64,000 nucleotides of DNA, taken from assembly GCA_914767715.1 (NCBI GenBank), contig OU612072.1:23994001-24058000 (forward strand), written 5' to 3'. The stretch is from Membranipora membranacea. Lineage: Eukaryota > Bryozoa > Gymnolaemata > Cheilostomatida > Membraniporidae. The position numbers were made by a program, and so were the translations under genes. Below the pieces are notes generated by a model that saw only the letters and a program-made list of their open reading frames with translations, searched no databases and was not told the DNA's origin. This document shows, piece after piece, positions 12,045 to 25,069 of the stretch; within the stretch, counting starts at the first letter, position 1; each line of letters begins with the position of its first letter.

Positions 12045-13014
12045 GTATATCCCTGTTTTCCCTTATGTACTTCAGTAAAGCTAAATGTCTTTGAGGACTC
12101 TAAAAATATCACATCAATTGGAGATCCCTCATGATGCACAGAATAAAACGGCCAGCTTGATATATTTAATAGAGCAATTCATTTCTAAATCGATCGTGAA
12201 ATCATTTCACTTCCATAAATTTCGTGGCTGGGAATTCTGTGAAAAGTAATTACATTTCTTTATTGCTTCACTCTACCGCTGGCAAGCTTGTTGAGCAGTT
12301 GGCTTCAGCAGACAGCTGGGAAAATACCACAAAATGGGCCACAGAATTAATTGTCATCATTACTCAAATTATAAAATGTGTGTGAAATCAATTAGACTAT
12401 TGAAGGGCTTTCCCCATTTTATTGCCACATAAGCTTTGTTTTAAGATGTGGCAATTGCATTGATTGGAAATACCTGCAAATCATCAAAATATCCAAATTA
12501 GATTAAAATTTCACTAGACAACAAAGTTCGATGAAATATCTGTACTTTAGTAGCTGGTTGGACTTTACTGGTTATTACATCATCATGTAAACAATCAGGC
12601 CTACTCCCACAATCAAAATCTAATCAGACTTACAAGATAAACAATCTGCGATTACAAAATCTACAATATTAAATTAATGAGTCAGGGTCACTAACTTTCA
12701 TAATACCCAGTGTTACGTTAGAATCATTAGGGGGTGAGAGATTACTACACACGTTTTGTTGTTTGGAATTTTTGTGTAATTGTAAAAGGTGGGGGAGTTT
12801 GGGGTTGATTATTTAGGTCTGTAGTAATTATCACCGTCATCACTTACACCGGTCCACACTTATGTTTCTTAGGATTTCCCAAAAACAATCATAGCTAGTT
12901 TAGATAATCATCTAGCAAGTCTTACAATCAAATAACAGTCCAAAAAATTGAAAACGGAGCAGCGCAGTTATGGTGCTGCCAACGTACTAGACTCGAACTT
13001 AACTCGTTCACTGT

Positions 13015-13056
13015 AGTCAGAGCCCCCCAAACTCTGCCCCCCTCCTCCGCCGTGGC
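13015..13056 (+). repeat. GC-rich AGCCCCCC dispersed repeat, copy 1
   Basis: It reads AGTCAGAGCCCCCCAAACTC and then a C-rich tail ending in CCGTGGC. A GTACTAGA motif lies about 30 bp upstream, as it does in the copy at 39891. Related copies are at 15071 (minus), 39891 and 54667. Confidence 0.6.
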
Positions 13057-13935
13057 AAAGTTCATCATAGTCATTTCTATATCGCAGTGCAAAGTCTTGA
13101 GACCTAGACACAATGGAGTCTCTCATCATTCCTAGAGGAGCTTTGGATAAACATGAGATAGATCAAAAGAAACCCCTCTATCTGACCTTCCGAATGAATT
13201 CACAGATTCCTCTTATTCTCAGTATCTAGGCCAGGTTATTTCCACTATCTGAAATAGATTTGATATAATTCACGATAATATGTCATAGGACTAACATCCA
13301 GTTTGACGACTGTCTACCAATCTGAGGTAATGGTGATGCTGATTAATATTTGGAGCACTTATAGATTCCGCCCGCCCGTACCAATGTGACTGAAAAATAC
13401 TTACACTCTGGTACCATTAGTTCTGAAATAGTGCTTGGCTGAAAGACGCACAGCTAAATTAAACAATATTTTGGTATTGCCTAAAACTACTTCCAGTCAA
13501 GTAGCGACATCCAACTGTGTAACTTCAAACAGTTTAATGCGTAACCTGGAGAAAGGTTGACCCTCCAACGATTGTCAAGCATTACATCTCATTGAGAATT
13601 TGCATGAGTTTGATAGTCCTAATGATCTCGTTTGATATTCAGTGATGGCCTTATCCCGCTGGCTGCGTACTTGACTTTTTTACTTTGATGAGAGCCAATC
13701 AGGATAACATTGTCTGCCCGCCCTCTGGCTAATGTAGTGTGAATTTCATCACCATCATGGAATGATCCATCTATTTCTGATTCACAAAAAGTTGGCTCTA
13801 AAAAGTGCTTTATTGTCCACCGGCTGCCAATTTGGGTGGAGTGGAAGAAATTAATTCAATTTGGGCTGTCACTTTTTTGACAGCAAACAGTGATAATAAA
13901 ATGCACATCTCTTCTATCATGATGAACGAATAACC

Positions 13936-13961
13936 AAGGGGTGTATACAAGGGGTGTATAC
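13936..13961. repeat. 13-bp tandem repeat, 2 perfect copies
   Basis: AAGGGGTGTATAC occurs at 13936-13948 and 13949-13961, followed by a degenerate third unit. Confidence 0.8.
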
Positions 13962-15070
13962 GAGGGGAGTTTATAATCAGCCCTGGAATCTCTATTGTCT
14001 GTGAGGGAAAATCGAGGCAAACTATAATATCTCCACAAAAAGCAGTTATAATGAACACAAATTTAAAGTATTAAATACACTGAATTGCCTAATTTCATCA
14101 CCAGTGGCGGAAGCTAGTTAACTTATTGTTCTAGCTGTATCAACAGACATGAAACCCCCTGAGCAACACCTCATTGAATTGAACGATTTTTAAATGTTGA
14201 CAGACAGCGTTTAATGCATTACATAAGGTCACATACCATAGCAGTGATTGTCTGTGATATCAAATGCCTTTTTTTACTTTTTGCAAGCTATTGATGAACT
14301 TTGTCTCATTGAAATGACAGGCTAATGTCAATTAAGGTGCCAACAAAATTAAACAACTGCTTAGCTTAAGAGCCTACGATCACAGAACGTTGTCTGGACA
14401 CTAAACACTAAACCAGGAAACTTTCCTATCTCTCAGCCAAAACTCCACGGCCATGATTGGGAACATTTGGCATTACTCTCCTTCAACCACTCGAATATTT
14501 ATAGCCTGATGAGGGTTTTATGATGGTAGTTTTTGACTTATTGTATCTGCCTGCCGTAGGAAATAGGATAGAAATTTGCCAATAGTGTTGAAACTGTTGC
14601 AAAAAATGTATCAAAGTAAAATCCCTGGCAGGTCTGAGTTTTGCCGAGTCGGTAAAAGCAATTAAGGCAGAAGACCGAAAAGACAAACAGGATGTGAAAG
14701 TGTATAGATAGAGTGCTGCCACTCTGTGACTCTATACGTCAGCGAGATCACACCTCATTATATCTGTGTATATAGAGAGACCAGAGTCCAGTACCAGCAG
14801 CATATAGACAAACGCGTTGACCTCCAGTCGGAGAGCAATGTGTGATAGAGAATTATCTCCTTACAGCTCTCACTGAGAATATAATTTACACTGGATGTAA
14901 TTTCAATCACACAAAAAAAAAATGCAATTAGGTTTTAAAAAACTGTAGACATGAAACTGTTTAGTATGGGATACATGTTGGGAAACATGTTTGCTGCTAG
15001 ACAGCTCCTACCACAGACTGTTACAAACAGCGACCACTAGATCTGGCTGTTAGTATTTCATTCTTTGTGG

Positions 15071-15111
15071 GCCATCGGGAGGGAGGCAAGCGTCTGGGGG
15101 GCTCAAACTAA
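15071..15111 (-). repeat. GC-rich AGCCCCCC dispersed repeat, copy 2 (minus strand)
   Basis: On the minus strand it reads AGTTTGAGCCCCCCAGACG, followed by a CTTGCCTCCC tail ending GATGGC. This parallels copies at 39891 and 54667 (AGTCTGAGCCCCCC..ACT.TTG.CCCCTG..CGAYGGC). Confidence 0.6.
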
Positions 15112-15943
15112 TTCTTCGCTGGTATGGAGGGCATGGCTATATAATCCACCCTTTGCCATTTTGTTGTGATGATCCTGTCTGACTACATGGAATGATTATA
15201 AATTGGTAATGGATCATAAGCCCTCCAAGTTACAGCTCATTACATAACCATACAAATCCCTGACAATAAATAATGGTGTTTGTGTTATGAATTAAGTAGC
15301 AGTTTTCACTTCTAAATAAGTATGGCATGAGTAATATACCCTTGGCGCAAATCTAAATTTAGCCGCTGATCCAGAATTTTCAAGCCTTGGGTCATTAGGC
15401 TGCTTAGATGGGTGTGGTTGGTGTCCGCTATGGTAAAGTAGAGCCAAGGCTTTGATATGACCTAGTAACTGCCACCATAATTGTCCATAACGCAAAAGGA
15501 AATGAGTAGCCAGATTGCAATATTGAAACTTGGCAGGAATTTCAGAATCGCCAAGGACATACATGAACGCCATGGCACCATGGCTTCAGTCGCTTGATAC
15601 TATCGCTAAGCAGAGTAATTGTTTGGCAATATTGATGGAAATTCCAGCTGAAATTACCACAGCTGCTAAATTTTCTGGTGAAATAAGGAAACAAACTGAT
15701 GAGTTGGGGTTGAAGATAAATTCAGCCGGACAATAGGCTTGACAATTAAGCCTTATACTCAGAAGCGTTATACGATGAAGGCCAATGGAGCCTTACACAG
15801 GGTGACAGCGGTAACTGGTGAACAATGGACAAGGCACATCAGAAATTCTGCACTATTGTTATCAGATCATTGTAGAATGCTTACAAGTATCCCACAATTA
15901 TATTGAATTGCCACTGACATCAAGGCAATGAGATATATATAAT

Positions 15944-16108
15944 CTTGGCTGGTCTTTCTGGGAATTCCAGTTTAATGATGCATTCTGGGACTGCTGTTAG
16001 CATGCCCTATTTCTGATAACTGATAACAGAGTTGAGAACCTCGGGGAGGCATTGTGTTTCATAATTCTGTACAATCCGTCTGTCTACCACCAGGTGCCCA
16101 AAATAGCT
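15944..16108 (+). repeat. Dispersed repeat, first copy of a segment also at 18667
   Basis: Shared blocks in the same order as 18667-18841 include GGGAATTCCA, TGGGACTGCT, GCCCTATTTCT, GATAACAGAGTT, GGCATTGT, ATTCTGTA, CCRTCTGTCTACCAC and AGGTGCCCA. Small indels separate the blocks, so the duplication is old. No coding capacity was recognised. Confidence 0.7.
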
Positions 16109-16202
16109 TACAAACACTCCTAATAATTGTCCGAAAGTTCGAGGAACTAGACAACAGATGCTCAAACTTAAAATCAAATCGGTCTAAATACATTTGTCAA
16201 GT

Positions 16203-16600
16203 TGACGGAAACTCTAACAAAATGCAAGTCATATCGTCGGCTTGACGGTTTTTGCAAAATTAATCCACCTGATGGGTATGGTTATGGCCTCACACCACCA
16301 GGACGTTTACTAGTCTCTAGGATGCATCACACCCTCAGTAAGAGGATTTGAGGGCAACATGCGACCCTATTTAGAGCCAGCCCTAATCTCCTATTTTTTT
16401 TACAAAACAATAAGGTGACTGAAGCTCTCAAAAAACGCAAAGTCATATCCTTGACTTAGCAGAGTGTTACAAAATTGATCCACCTGATAATTTGTATGAT
16501 GATAATGACGGTGTGTCACAAGCCTACAGAAAGTTACTCTATTCCACCCAGGAGTTGCTGGCTACCTGTACCACTCCCAGGATTAATACGTTGATGTAAA
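16203..16600 (+). repeat. Old tandem duplication with a period near 215 bp
   Basis: GCAAGTCATATC followed by CAAAATTAATCCACCTGAT at 16222-16273 recurs as GCAAAGTCATATC and CAAAATTGATCCACCTGAT at 16438-16488, an offset of about 215 bp. Flanking sequence is similar but decayed. The next stretch (16726-16917) also contains an approximate internal duplication with a period near 125 bp. Confidence 0.55.
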
Positions 16601-17645
16601 ACAAAAAAACTTGTTAGCATTTACATAAAAGTACTTTATCTTTTGAAGTACCCAATTTCCCGGACCTGTCACTAAGCGGTATCTTGGTTGTTTTTTTTGC
16701 CCTTACACAGTTTACAAGCTGATAACGGTGTATGGGTTATTACATAAAACATTACTACCGCATCATAAATCTGGGTGTTGCTCGCTTTCTGACCTTTTAT
16801 TTCTTTTTTGTTTATACGAGGACGATTATTTCACGCATACATACACACAGTGATGGGTGTTGGTCGTTACGTAAAATATTATTGCTACCACATCATTATC
16901 ACAAAGCTGAGTGTCGATATTACAAAATGGTTTTCTTTCATTTCCTTGGAATCCAGGATATAAGTTTCAGCGTTAGGCAACAAAATATGGCTGGTCATCT
17001 TTCGTTACTTCACACCATCACACCTGCAGAGTGAGCGTAAATACAGGGTACAGTTCGTGTTTAGCATATCATTGGTTTCTTTCAAGACAATGGTGCAAAT
17101 TTACAAATCATATCCGCATACTGCGAGGGCTTATGCAGATTTATTTCATTACATAATCATTTCTCCTGTTTTTTTAGTTTTTTATCCAAATTATTCAGCA
17201 TACCCAGCCTGGTTACCACTAGATCAAAGGGTTAATAGCTGGCAGTACCTGCCACTGCTAGGCGTGGAAATCCCCAAATCTCCTCAATATGTGCACACTG
17301 GTATTAATTATACGCTGCGTCATTGGGACACCCAAAAACCGACTAACCAGGCGGGCTAGAGATGTGAGTAATCTGGGTGGTCTGATTCTTGGTCCGCACC
17401 TGCAGCCGTCATTGGCTGTTGGGTAGCCTGTCATGAAACTCTGTTACTCTTTGATAAAACACATTTTTATGATATGCCGATATCAGCCCGATAAGTGAAT
17501 GTGTGGCGATGCTACCACCAATCTGACATATTCTATAGGCGTGAAGGCATAGGAGTGGACCTGGAGGAGCGTATACCCTTATATTATTATAAGACGGATC
17601 ACACACTCACATGGTACATATGGAGAGCACTTCTCATTTTTGAAG

Positions 17646-17681
17646 TCATACCAGAGACTATAGATATAGTCTCTGGTCATA
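17646..17681. repeat. 26-bp perfect hairpin flanked by TCATA direct repeats
   Basis: The arms CCAGAGACTATA and TATAGTCTCTGG (17651-17676) are separated by only GA. TCATA flanks both sides (17646-17650 and 17677-17681). A longer relative with the same arms and a TGATA direct repeat is at 33406-33447. The layout looks like a minute insertion with a 5-bp target duplication, but the size is extreme for a transposon. Confidence 0.6.
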
Positions 17682-18395
17682 CTCTAAACAGGCAGAGCTA
17701 AGGGCAAGGCATTGGCCTCAAGGTCACAGCTCTCGCTGGAGGTGACCACATCCAGGGCTGTAATAACAAAGACTATCATCTATAGATTAGCCAAAATTTA
17801 GGCACTGATGATGTCTTTAATATATAGACCTTAGAATGACAATTTTTATCCCAAAATGGGTCATAAATCAAGATCAAGGCTAGGCTGTCACTAAAAGTGC
17901 CATAGTATAGTAGTAATAGTAAGGCCAAAATGTATCACAATAATTATGAAATATCAATTAATAATCATTTAGTCAGTCTAACTTGACAGTGACACCTTTC
18001 TTTTTTTTCCCATTGTAAGGGACCAAGAGAAGATCATGACACAGCGACAAAGGATGGATGTGTGGAAGACCCTAAATAGCTAAATTCAGCGACCCAGATT
18101 CCTTCGGAGATTTGTGTGAAACTTTTCCTGTTTTAAGATCATATCTGTCATTTTTTGAATTTTTAAATATGATACCAAAATCATAGGCATGTTACATAAG
18201 ATCATCTTGACTTTCCTAATTTTGGACATTGATGCTGGTATGTAATCTTTGAATATTGATCAGAAACAAATCAGGTCAATTGGTTTTAAAATTGACAGCA
18301 GACCAAATCTCATCCGATAGAATATCAGGATTGGCAGCGAGAGAGTATCCCAAACGATATTGTTTATCAGGAATGAGAGGTAAGAGGTGAGATCG

Positions 18396-18445
18396 TAGCC
18401 TTGTCATGTGGCTTCTTACCTTAAATTAGCCTCGTGACAAGGCTA
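18396..18445. mobile_element. TAGCC-family mini inverted-repeat element, copy B (50 bp)
   Basis: Left end TAGCCTTGTCATGTGGC; the reverse complement of the right end is TAGCCTTGTCACGAGGC, a 15/17 match. Only about 16 bp separates the arms. No convincing flanking direct repeat was found. It is called from the family-type termini TAGCC..GGCTA. Confidence 0.5.
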
Positions 18446-20095
18446 AGGTTAGGGGGTGAAGCAAGAAACCCAGTATTCATTAGAAAAGTTTAAAGTTGTA
18501 GAAACAGCCAACGGGTAGAAATAATCTTTTCATGAAACCTCTGATTTCTCAACACCTGATTTGTTATCAACCATGTACCTGGTCGGCAGTAGATGTGATA
18601 TGAGAGGGCAGACCTTTCACTTTGTAAGGTTTGATCAGGTTGCCTCCATTGAGTTATCTTATATGTACTTTGCCTGATCTTTCAGGGAATTCCAAACTGA
18701 TGTTGCATTGTGGGACTGCTATCAGAAAGCCCTATTTCTTATAACAGAGTTATGAACTTCAGAAAGGCATTGTAGGTATTCTATTTCATTATTCTGTAAA
18801 GTCCATCTGTCTACCACAAGGTGCCCAGCATAGTTTACCAAGTGAGGTTAACTCAGGTCGCATCCATCGATGATGGAGAAACTCTATCAACCGGTAACCC
18901 AAAATTTAGTTATTGACGGTATGAGGATTAAGGGAATTTTATAATTGATATTATTTCAAAGTATTGATTATAGAACTGGTGACACTGACACTAATACCAT
19001 GACGTATATATGTAGAGAAGCTCCGGCCAGTTTACTGTAGTGGTGAGTCACAATAATACTATAATATTATGTCGTAATCACTCCACAAAATAAAAGATAG
19101 TTAGATGAAGTTATTTGTATTTTGATTGTTCATGGTGATGACACAAAACTTGTTATATGGTACAGGATACAGTTGAGTGTTTTGTTCAATAATTTAAGCC
19201 AATTTGAGTATGAAACCCTAGAGACATAAAGTTATTATAAGAAGAAAAGTTCACCTCTCGTACAGGCTGCTATATAATGAATTAGTCTTTGGCTAGCTAA
19301 AATTTAATCATCCTCTTTTCTTTTATTAACTCCCTCATCATCTTACCTATCGAAAATCGGTGCTAGCTAACATTTAGTCACCCCAAAAGAAGCTAAAGTG
19401 AATTCTAGCTACTATTTCCTCCTCTACGTTAGAAGACAATCATATTGTAACATCGGGTACCAAGAAGCTAGTTGTGTTTGAGACCAGGAGTTTGGACATG
19501 ACCTCATATTATTAGATAGAGGCGTTGTGTGATTCAACATCCTCTGTAACTGTCCGGCATAGAATCATTACTTCCATCACCAAAAACAGGCAAACATCAA
19601 TGAAAGTCAAATTAACTTCATTTGTTTTTTGGTTTTTTTGCAGTTTAAACTCAGGCTGAACTTCGATGGTCTGCAAAAAATGAACTCATAAAAAGCTCCG
19701 CATTGAGAGTATGACATCATCGAGAGCACAGAGTGGCAGAGCTGTAAAAAAGAGTCATGCGTGTCATCAATTTTATCTGTGGTCGTGTTTGTCGGAGAAT
19801 TCTATAATTAATCTGCTTATCACGCTAATTTATTTTTTTGTGGTAATCGAACTCGTCATACTTTCTACTTCCACCTTCCTCAGGTGCCTCTACTGACGAC
19901 TGAAAGCAGGTGTACCTAGCCTCAATCCTCCAGCTCTCTACTATACTGATGAAAGGGGGGTGTCGTATACCTCCCACACAACAGACATTCACAAAAAAAG
20001 CTAAGGTTATCGACGGTATGTGTCTCTGCTGGTTTTTTACTACTGTTGTTTATAGTGAGAGAGAAGTGATGAAGAATGGGTAAATAATTACAGAT
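18446..20095. other. Gene-free region
   Basis: No gene was recognised. It contains the second copy of the 15944 repeat and a direct repeat of GCTAGCTAAMATTTARTCA (about 19294 and 19366, 72 bp apart). The rest looks unique and AT-rich. Confidence 0.5.
18667..18841 (+). repeat. Dispersed repeat, second copy of the segment at 15944
   Basis: It carries the ordered blocks listed for 15944-16108, including TGGGACTGCT, GCCCTATTTCT, TAACAGAGTT, CCATCTGTCTACCAC and AGGTGCCCA. Both copies are preceded by TTGSCTGRTCTTTC. The copies share orientation and are about 2.7 kb apart. Confidence 0.7.
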
Positions 20096-20218
20096 GTCAT
20101 GACTTAGCCCTGTTCACACGGCCACGGGTTTTTGTTTTTTGGTTTGGTTGACCAAATCAAAAAACCACAACCCGCCCCCCCCCCCCCCCCCCCCGTGTGA
20201 ACAGGGCTAGTCATGACT
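20096..20218. mobile_element. TAGCC-family inverted-repeat element, copy C (105 bp) with a perfect 9-bp target duplication
   Basis: The element proper is 20105-20209. Its 17-bp terminal inverted repeats (TAGCCCTGTTCACACGG) are perfect, and GTCATGACT directly repeats on both sides (20096-20104 and 20210-20218). The interior is also largely self-complementary (GGTTTTTTG.. against ..CAAAAAACC) apart from a run of about 20 C at 20175-20194. This is the clearest MITE in the window. The 9-bp duplication suggests Mutator-like mobilisation; no transposase is encoded here. Confidence 0.85.
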
Positions 20219-20348
20219 AGCTTTGTGACTTTGTATATTTTTATACATTTATTTTAGAAGCAATGAGTCAAAGTTTGCACTGCATTGACGCGCCAGAAAT
20301 AACATACACACTATTTAAATTTCTTAGAATAAAAACTATTAGGCTACT

Positions 20349-20396
20349 ATGAGCTATAAAATCTATGAGCTATAAAATCTTTGAGTTATAAAATCT
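20349..20396. repeat. 16-bp tandem repeat, 3 copies
   Basis: ATGAGCTATAAAATCT occurs at 20349 and 20365, with a one- or two-base variant at 20381. Confidence 0.85.
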
Positions 20397-21943
20397 GTTT
20401 ATGACTTATAATTCAGTCTATGGTTCATGGTGACAACTGAGCGTCCTGCCCGCAACATAAAGCTATATAATATTGAGACTAATGTTGGGTGAATGATATA
20501 GAACTATTCCCTATTGATCTGTCTGATACTATTTCTGGCCTGTCTTTGCATCTTCGCCAGACTTTGAACGTACAAGTGACCGAGTGACCAAACATCCTGG
20601 ATCGAGGAGTGACCCCTTCCGAGAGCTCAAACTCAGTTATATAATAATTTATTCACAGTCTGTCTAATAATTAATCACAATGGAAGGGCTGAGATACACA
20701 TTACAACTTTATCACACATATTCACACCAGATGTAGATAGTATTATGGCTAGGTCTTGCTGGATGATAGGGTGCTGATCACGATATTATCTTATATTTCA
20801 CCACATATAGTTATATGATGGTAAGAATTTATTGTGGTAGTTAAATTCGCTGACACATGAAAATTAATCCCGGAATCAGGTGGATAAATAAATACCCTCG
20901 CTCTTGTGAATTGGCTAGCATGAAAAAAACCTAGTTTCACCGATCATTGTTTTTGTAGGCCGATAAAGACCAGGTGTTCCATATGTTAACTAACATTGAG
21001 AAATGATGATAGCTGTTGGATGGGTTTAAATTCAATATTGCAGGTTTAAAGCTATGTGATTTGTAGTCATGTGAATATAAGTGATCAACACCCTGTTGGA
21101 ACTTGGAAAACGGAATATTTTGTAAACAGTCCCAAAATTGCGGAAATATAAAATGTTACAAAACTAGCCAGGGTCCAGTTATATAAACATCACGCAATGA
21201 GTTGTGTTATTGTGAAATGTTGTAATATTAATTAGATTGTCATAGACATGAATCACTATTCCCAGAATCTACACATACAGAGTTGTTTGGTGTTTTGACA
21301 TAAGAACAGTGAAATTTCGGGAAGGGTTGCACCAACTATTGCTTAACATTGGGAAGTAAATTCTTTCTCGATGGAAGCCTGTGACACTACGACTAGTCTA
21401 TTGGCGTATCTATATGCCATAGAAGTGATGGGATTGAGGCTATCGAACACAGTCTATGTTGATGTAGTTTGTTTGATATTTCTACAGAATTCTGTAGTGG
21501 ATTTCCATCACGAGGCGCTGGTAGTGTGAGTGTTTCGTAATCACGCAGGTAGTTAAGTGTAACATTACGGCTATATTTTGGCAACGCTCTAAAAATTACA
21601 AGATGCAGTTCTGGCATCCGATGCACCGATAAAATAAACGCTAAAAGGTATTACTTGTGATGAAAGAGGCTCGTTTTGGCAGAGAAAACACGTTTATTTA
21701 GTCTGACTCTAGGGTAGGATTGAAATGCACCGAATGGTTTGGTAAACATAAATATAACCATCGGCCAAAAACAACATCTGAAGATCCGCCTCGTTAACAG
21801 AGACTAACACTCTCCTCACTCTCCATGTTTGGTAACATCCTGAGATTCCAAACAAACAGTCATGTGAAATCCTGCTGAAATCTGGGAAAAGTCATAAAAA
21901 AAATGTGAACCCTGTATATGGCGTAAAGGTAATGGTAAAGTCG

Positions 21944-22013
21944 ACCTCTACGCGAGGACGCTGTTGCTGCAACCTTAATGCGAGGACGCTGCCGCATCGA
22001 CCTTTGCGGAGCA
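21944..22013. repeat. 28-bp GC-rich tandem repeat, about 2.5 copies
   Basis: Units begin ACCT at 21944, 21972 and 22000 (period 28). GCGAGGACGCTG is shared by the first two; the third is truncated and degenerate. It is GC-rich against an AT-rich background. Confidence 0.65.
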
Positions 22014-25000
22014 TGATTAACAAATACAGTAGCCTAGATAATTTCTGATCTCATGTACTGGTAGTAAATTAATTATCAGAGGCTGATAGTACTTAGGGTG
22101 TCACCATCTTGGTATTTTTTTGCCTCCATTATCAAACTGAATTTTTAATTGCGTGTTGATTGGATTTTGAGGGATATGATTGATAGCAGGAAATAAAATA
22201 AAGTTTCCATCCTAGAGTGGGTGTCCAGCCACTAGAGGAAAGACTCATCAAATTTGGCATTGAAGAAATCGGATTGATACGTGAAAGAGCTTGCGCAATT
22301 ACCAGGAGAGTCCTTTTTTGGCGTAAACAAAATTTACATAATCTTTCATTGATAAAGTCGTGGTGTACTCTGCGATGATGACGTATAAGCCTATGCGTTA
22401 CATAACTGTGGGTTAGACAGGAATGTAAGAGGGATAATGCAGTGTAGTGTCAGTGTGTAACTACCCCTATGGACACAGGCAAACATTATGCAACATGAAA
22501 GACTGTTGTGTGTACTTTTTACTACTTAACGATCCACAAACTAAGAAAGTTTCCAGGATATTGGTTAAAAGAATGCAAGGTTAAGTCAGAAGAAGGTGAT
22601 AGACTTTGTATATTAGTGTAATTATTCTACTGGACTGACCCTGAGGTTTGATGTCAAAGTTTGGTCACATAGCTGGTCTTAAGTTACATCTAATTTTTTC
22701 ACTTAGCTATGGCTTAGCTTCTTTTCCCTTCTATGTAAGACACTTAGGCGCCAACAAAAAATTTTCCTTATTTTTACATCTTATCGCAACGCAATCAGCA
22801 CACACACATACCGCTTGTACCTAGCTCAATAAGATAGTGGAGCCACCGGAACTTCTTCTACGATAGATACTCTAGTATTGGTGATGATCTTAACACTTAT
22901 TGTGTTAGCAGAAAAGATTGCTGTATATTTATATTTCGTGAGGTTTATTACTTTGCACGCACCTATTCACTCTTATGAGGTTTTATGTAATACAATCATC
23001 ATTCCTTTGAATAGTCAGATCACTTATGTAGATTTACACAGTATCGTATGACATTTATTACGAAATCACTCTGTGAACAATACACAGAACAATGGATAGA
23101 TAAACTCTCTACGATGTAGGTACGAACTCGAGGGTCATATTGTTTAGAGTCGATGTCGCAATCACGGCAGCGAAAGTTGTACCATGATGTCATGATAACA
23201 ATTATGGTCAAAACAAGATGCTTGAGTAAAAAGTGGTCAGGATTTGACTTGCGAGTTTGGATAACTTGGACTTTTAAATCAATCACGTCTGCCTTCTAAA
23301 CTTACAATCATTCCGCATAAGGCAGGGTGCAGAAACAATCCAACTCCTCACAGCTGGAAATACAGGAAGACAATCTTACTAAGTGTTGGTATTGTAGGAC
23401 ATTGTGTGCAGGGCTTGTTTGAAGACTCGCTCATGTTTTTGAGTATAGATTAGATACACAAGGTGCAGGAGAGACAACTCTATATTCTCATTTCTGTCTG
23501 AAAATATGTCATTGTTTCAAACACAGGACATAAGACGATAGATTTGTAATCGGTTGTCTACCTGGGAGCTAAAACTGTTATCATGAATGTTACCTACTAA
23601 GGGAGATAACTCTAATCCCCAGTATCATGACACAGGATCAAACCTCCGACAGCCTCTGAGAACAATTGGCAGGATTAGACAGTAAACAGCCTTATTGACA
23701 CAGATGAGAGAGGTATTGTCTCATACACTTGTAATATAAGTAGATCTTGAAGGCCTCCATATCATTTTTTATCTAGATATAATCCCAAACTCAAACACTC
23801 AAAGTACTGTCCGGCAGACTTACTTCCTTATAATTAACATACTAATATATGCTTCTGAACTCATGCAGTCAGGGTCAAGAACAAGCCTTCAGTTCCTCTG
23901 TCATCTGGGTATGTATAGATAGGGTGGTGTCAATGAACACCCCTATGTTTTAGAGAAAAATGATAAGCTCCATGTGAAAAGTAGACTGAAAGGCAGCCAA
24001 AATGGAAATGTTTAACAGTATTATCAGATAATTAAAACTGTTGAATGTTGCGCTATACTTTCATCACAAGTGATAAGAGATAGGCCGAGTCACCACGGTC
24101 ATCAAGGCATGATCATAATATACACTAAAAGTCAGAGTGAAGGTCAAACTATGACCCAGCTGCTGATTCTCAGCCTGCCCTTACTGCACTTACATGATCG
24201 ATCTATCAGAACATGATCGATGGGATAGTCATCCTTTGGCTGGAATATCAACAAATTTTGTGTCACAAAGGGAGAGCAAAGGTTCAAAATCAATCACTTA
24301 TCTCTCAGAATCTCAGCCCATTACTGTATATTGTCAGTGCATACTTGCATCATACTTGACAGGCCTCCAGATTTCCAAGGGGCTATTTGTTTGATGATTG
24401 AAAGTGTCAGCCAGAAATTAACTCGAGCGCTGCACAGTTTGGCAAAGTCCTTCTTGAATGATGATAAAATAAGGCGGAACTTCAAATGAATGAAGGCTGT
24501 TTTATTTTTAAGTGAATGATATTCGATGGGAAAATGATCATTCTAAATTGTCTCGTTTGGCAGACACCGTTACCCTAGCAGTTAGATATTAATTCTACTT
24601 TTGTCGGCTTGAAACCAGGGTAATATGTATTATGCCAATAATATTTTTATATCTAGTAAACAAATTTTGATGCCAAAGGCAAAGAAAACCCATTAGCCGT
24701 TAGAAGACAGGGTGGTGTGTATAACCATGATAAGGGAATAGACTAACATAAAAATGAGTTAGACCTAGACACCATAATGGTCCAAGTTGTTTATGGAAAG
24801 CAGATCGGAGGATTAGCCCTAGCATTGTAGAGCTTTTTCTAGCGTAGTTTTTCTTCTTTTGCCTCGAAACTCGTTAAATGAAATTCATTACAAAATAAAT
24901 CAGAATTTTTTTAATTAATTAACACCTAGCTAGTAATCAGCAGGAGATCAGCTGATCACTGAAGGGATTTTGTTTACATTGCACTCAACCAGGCTAGACA

Positions 25001-25042
25001 TATTCAAACACATACAATATCACAATTTGGTCACATTCTAAC

Positions 25043-25069
25043 ACAGCTGTAGTAAAAGACTACAGCTGT
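25043..25069. repeat. 11-bp perfect hairpin
   Basis: The arms ACAGCTGTAGT and ACTACAGCTGT are separated by 5 bp. Each arm contains an E-box-like CAGCTG core. It may be chance or a paired binding site. Confidence 0.5.

Larger units (their letters stand above)
12045..18395. other. Gene-free region with old duplicated segments
   Basis: No convincing gene was found. The region contains two copies of the GC-rich AGCCCCCC repeat (13015, 15071), a 13-bp tandem (13936), a duplicated segment shared with 18667-18841, an internally repeated stretch at 16203-17000 and the first CCAGAGACTATA hairpin at 17651. Several open frames of 60-100 codons on both strands (for example 16732-17034) overlap these repeats and show no known family. 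Confidence 0.5.

Noticed and set aside
15292-15573. 93-codon minus-strand frame overlapping a plus-strand frame at 15530-15736
   Set aside because: Neither shows a domain, and the mutual overlap suggests chance open frames.
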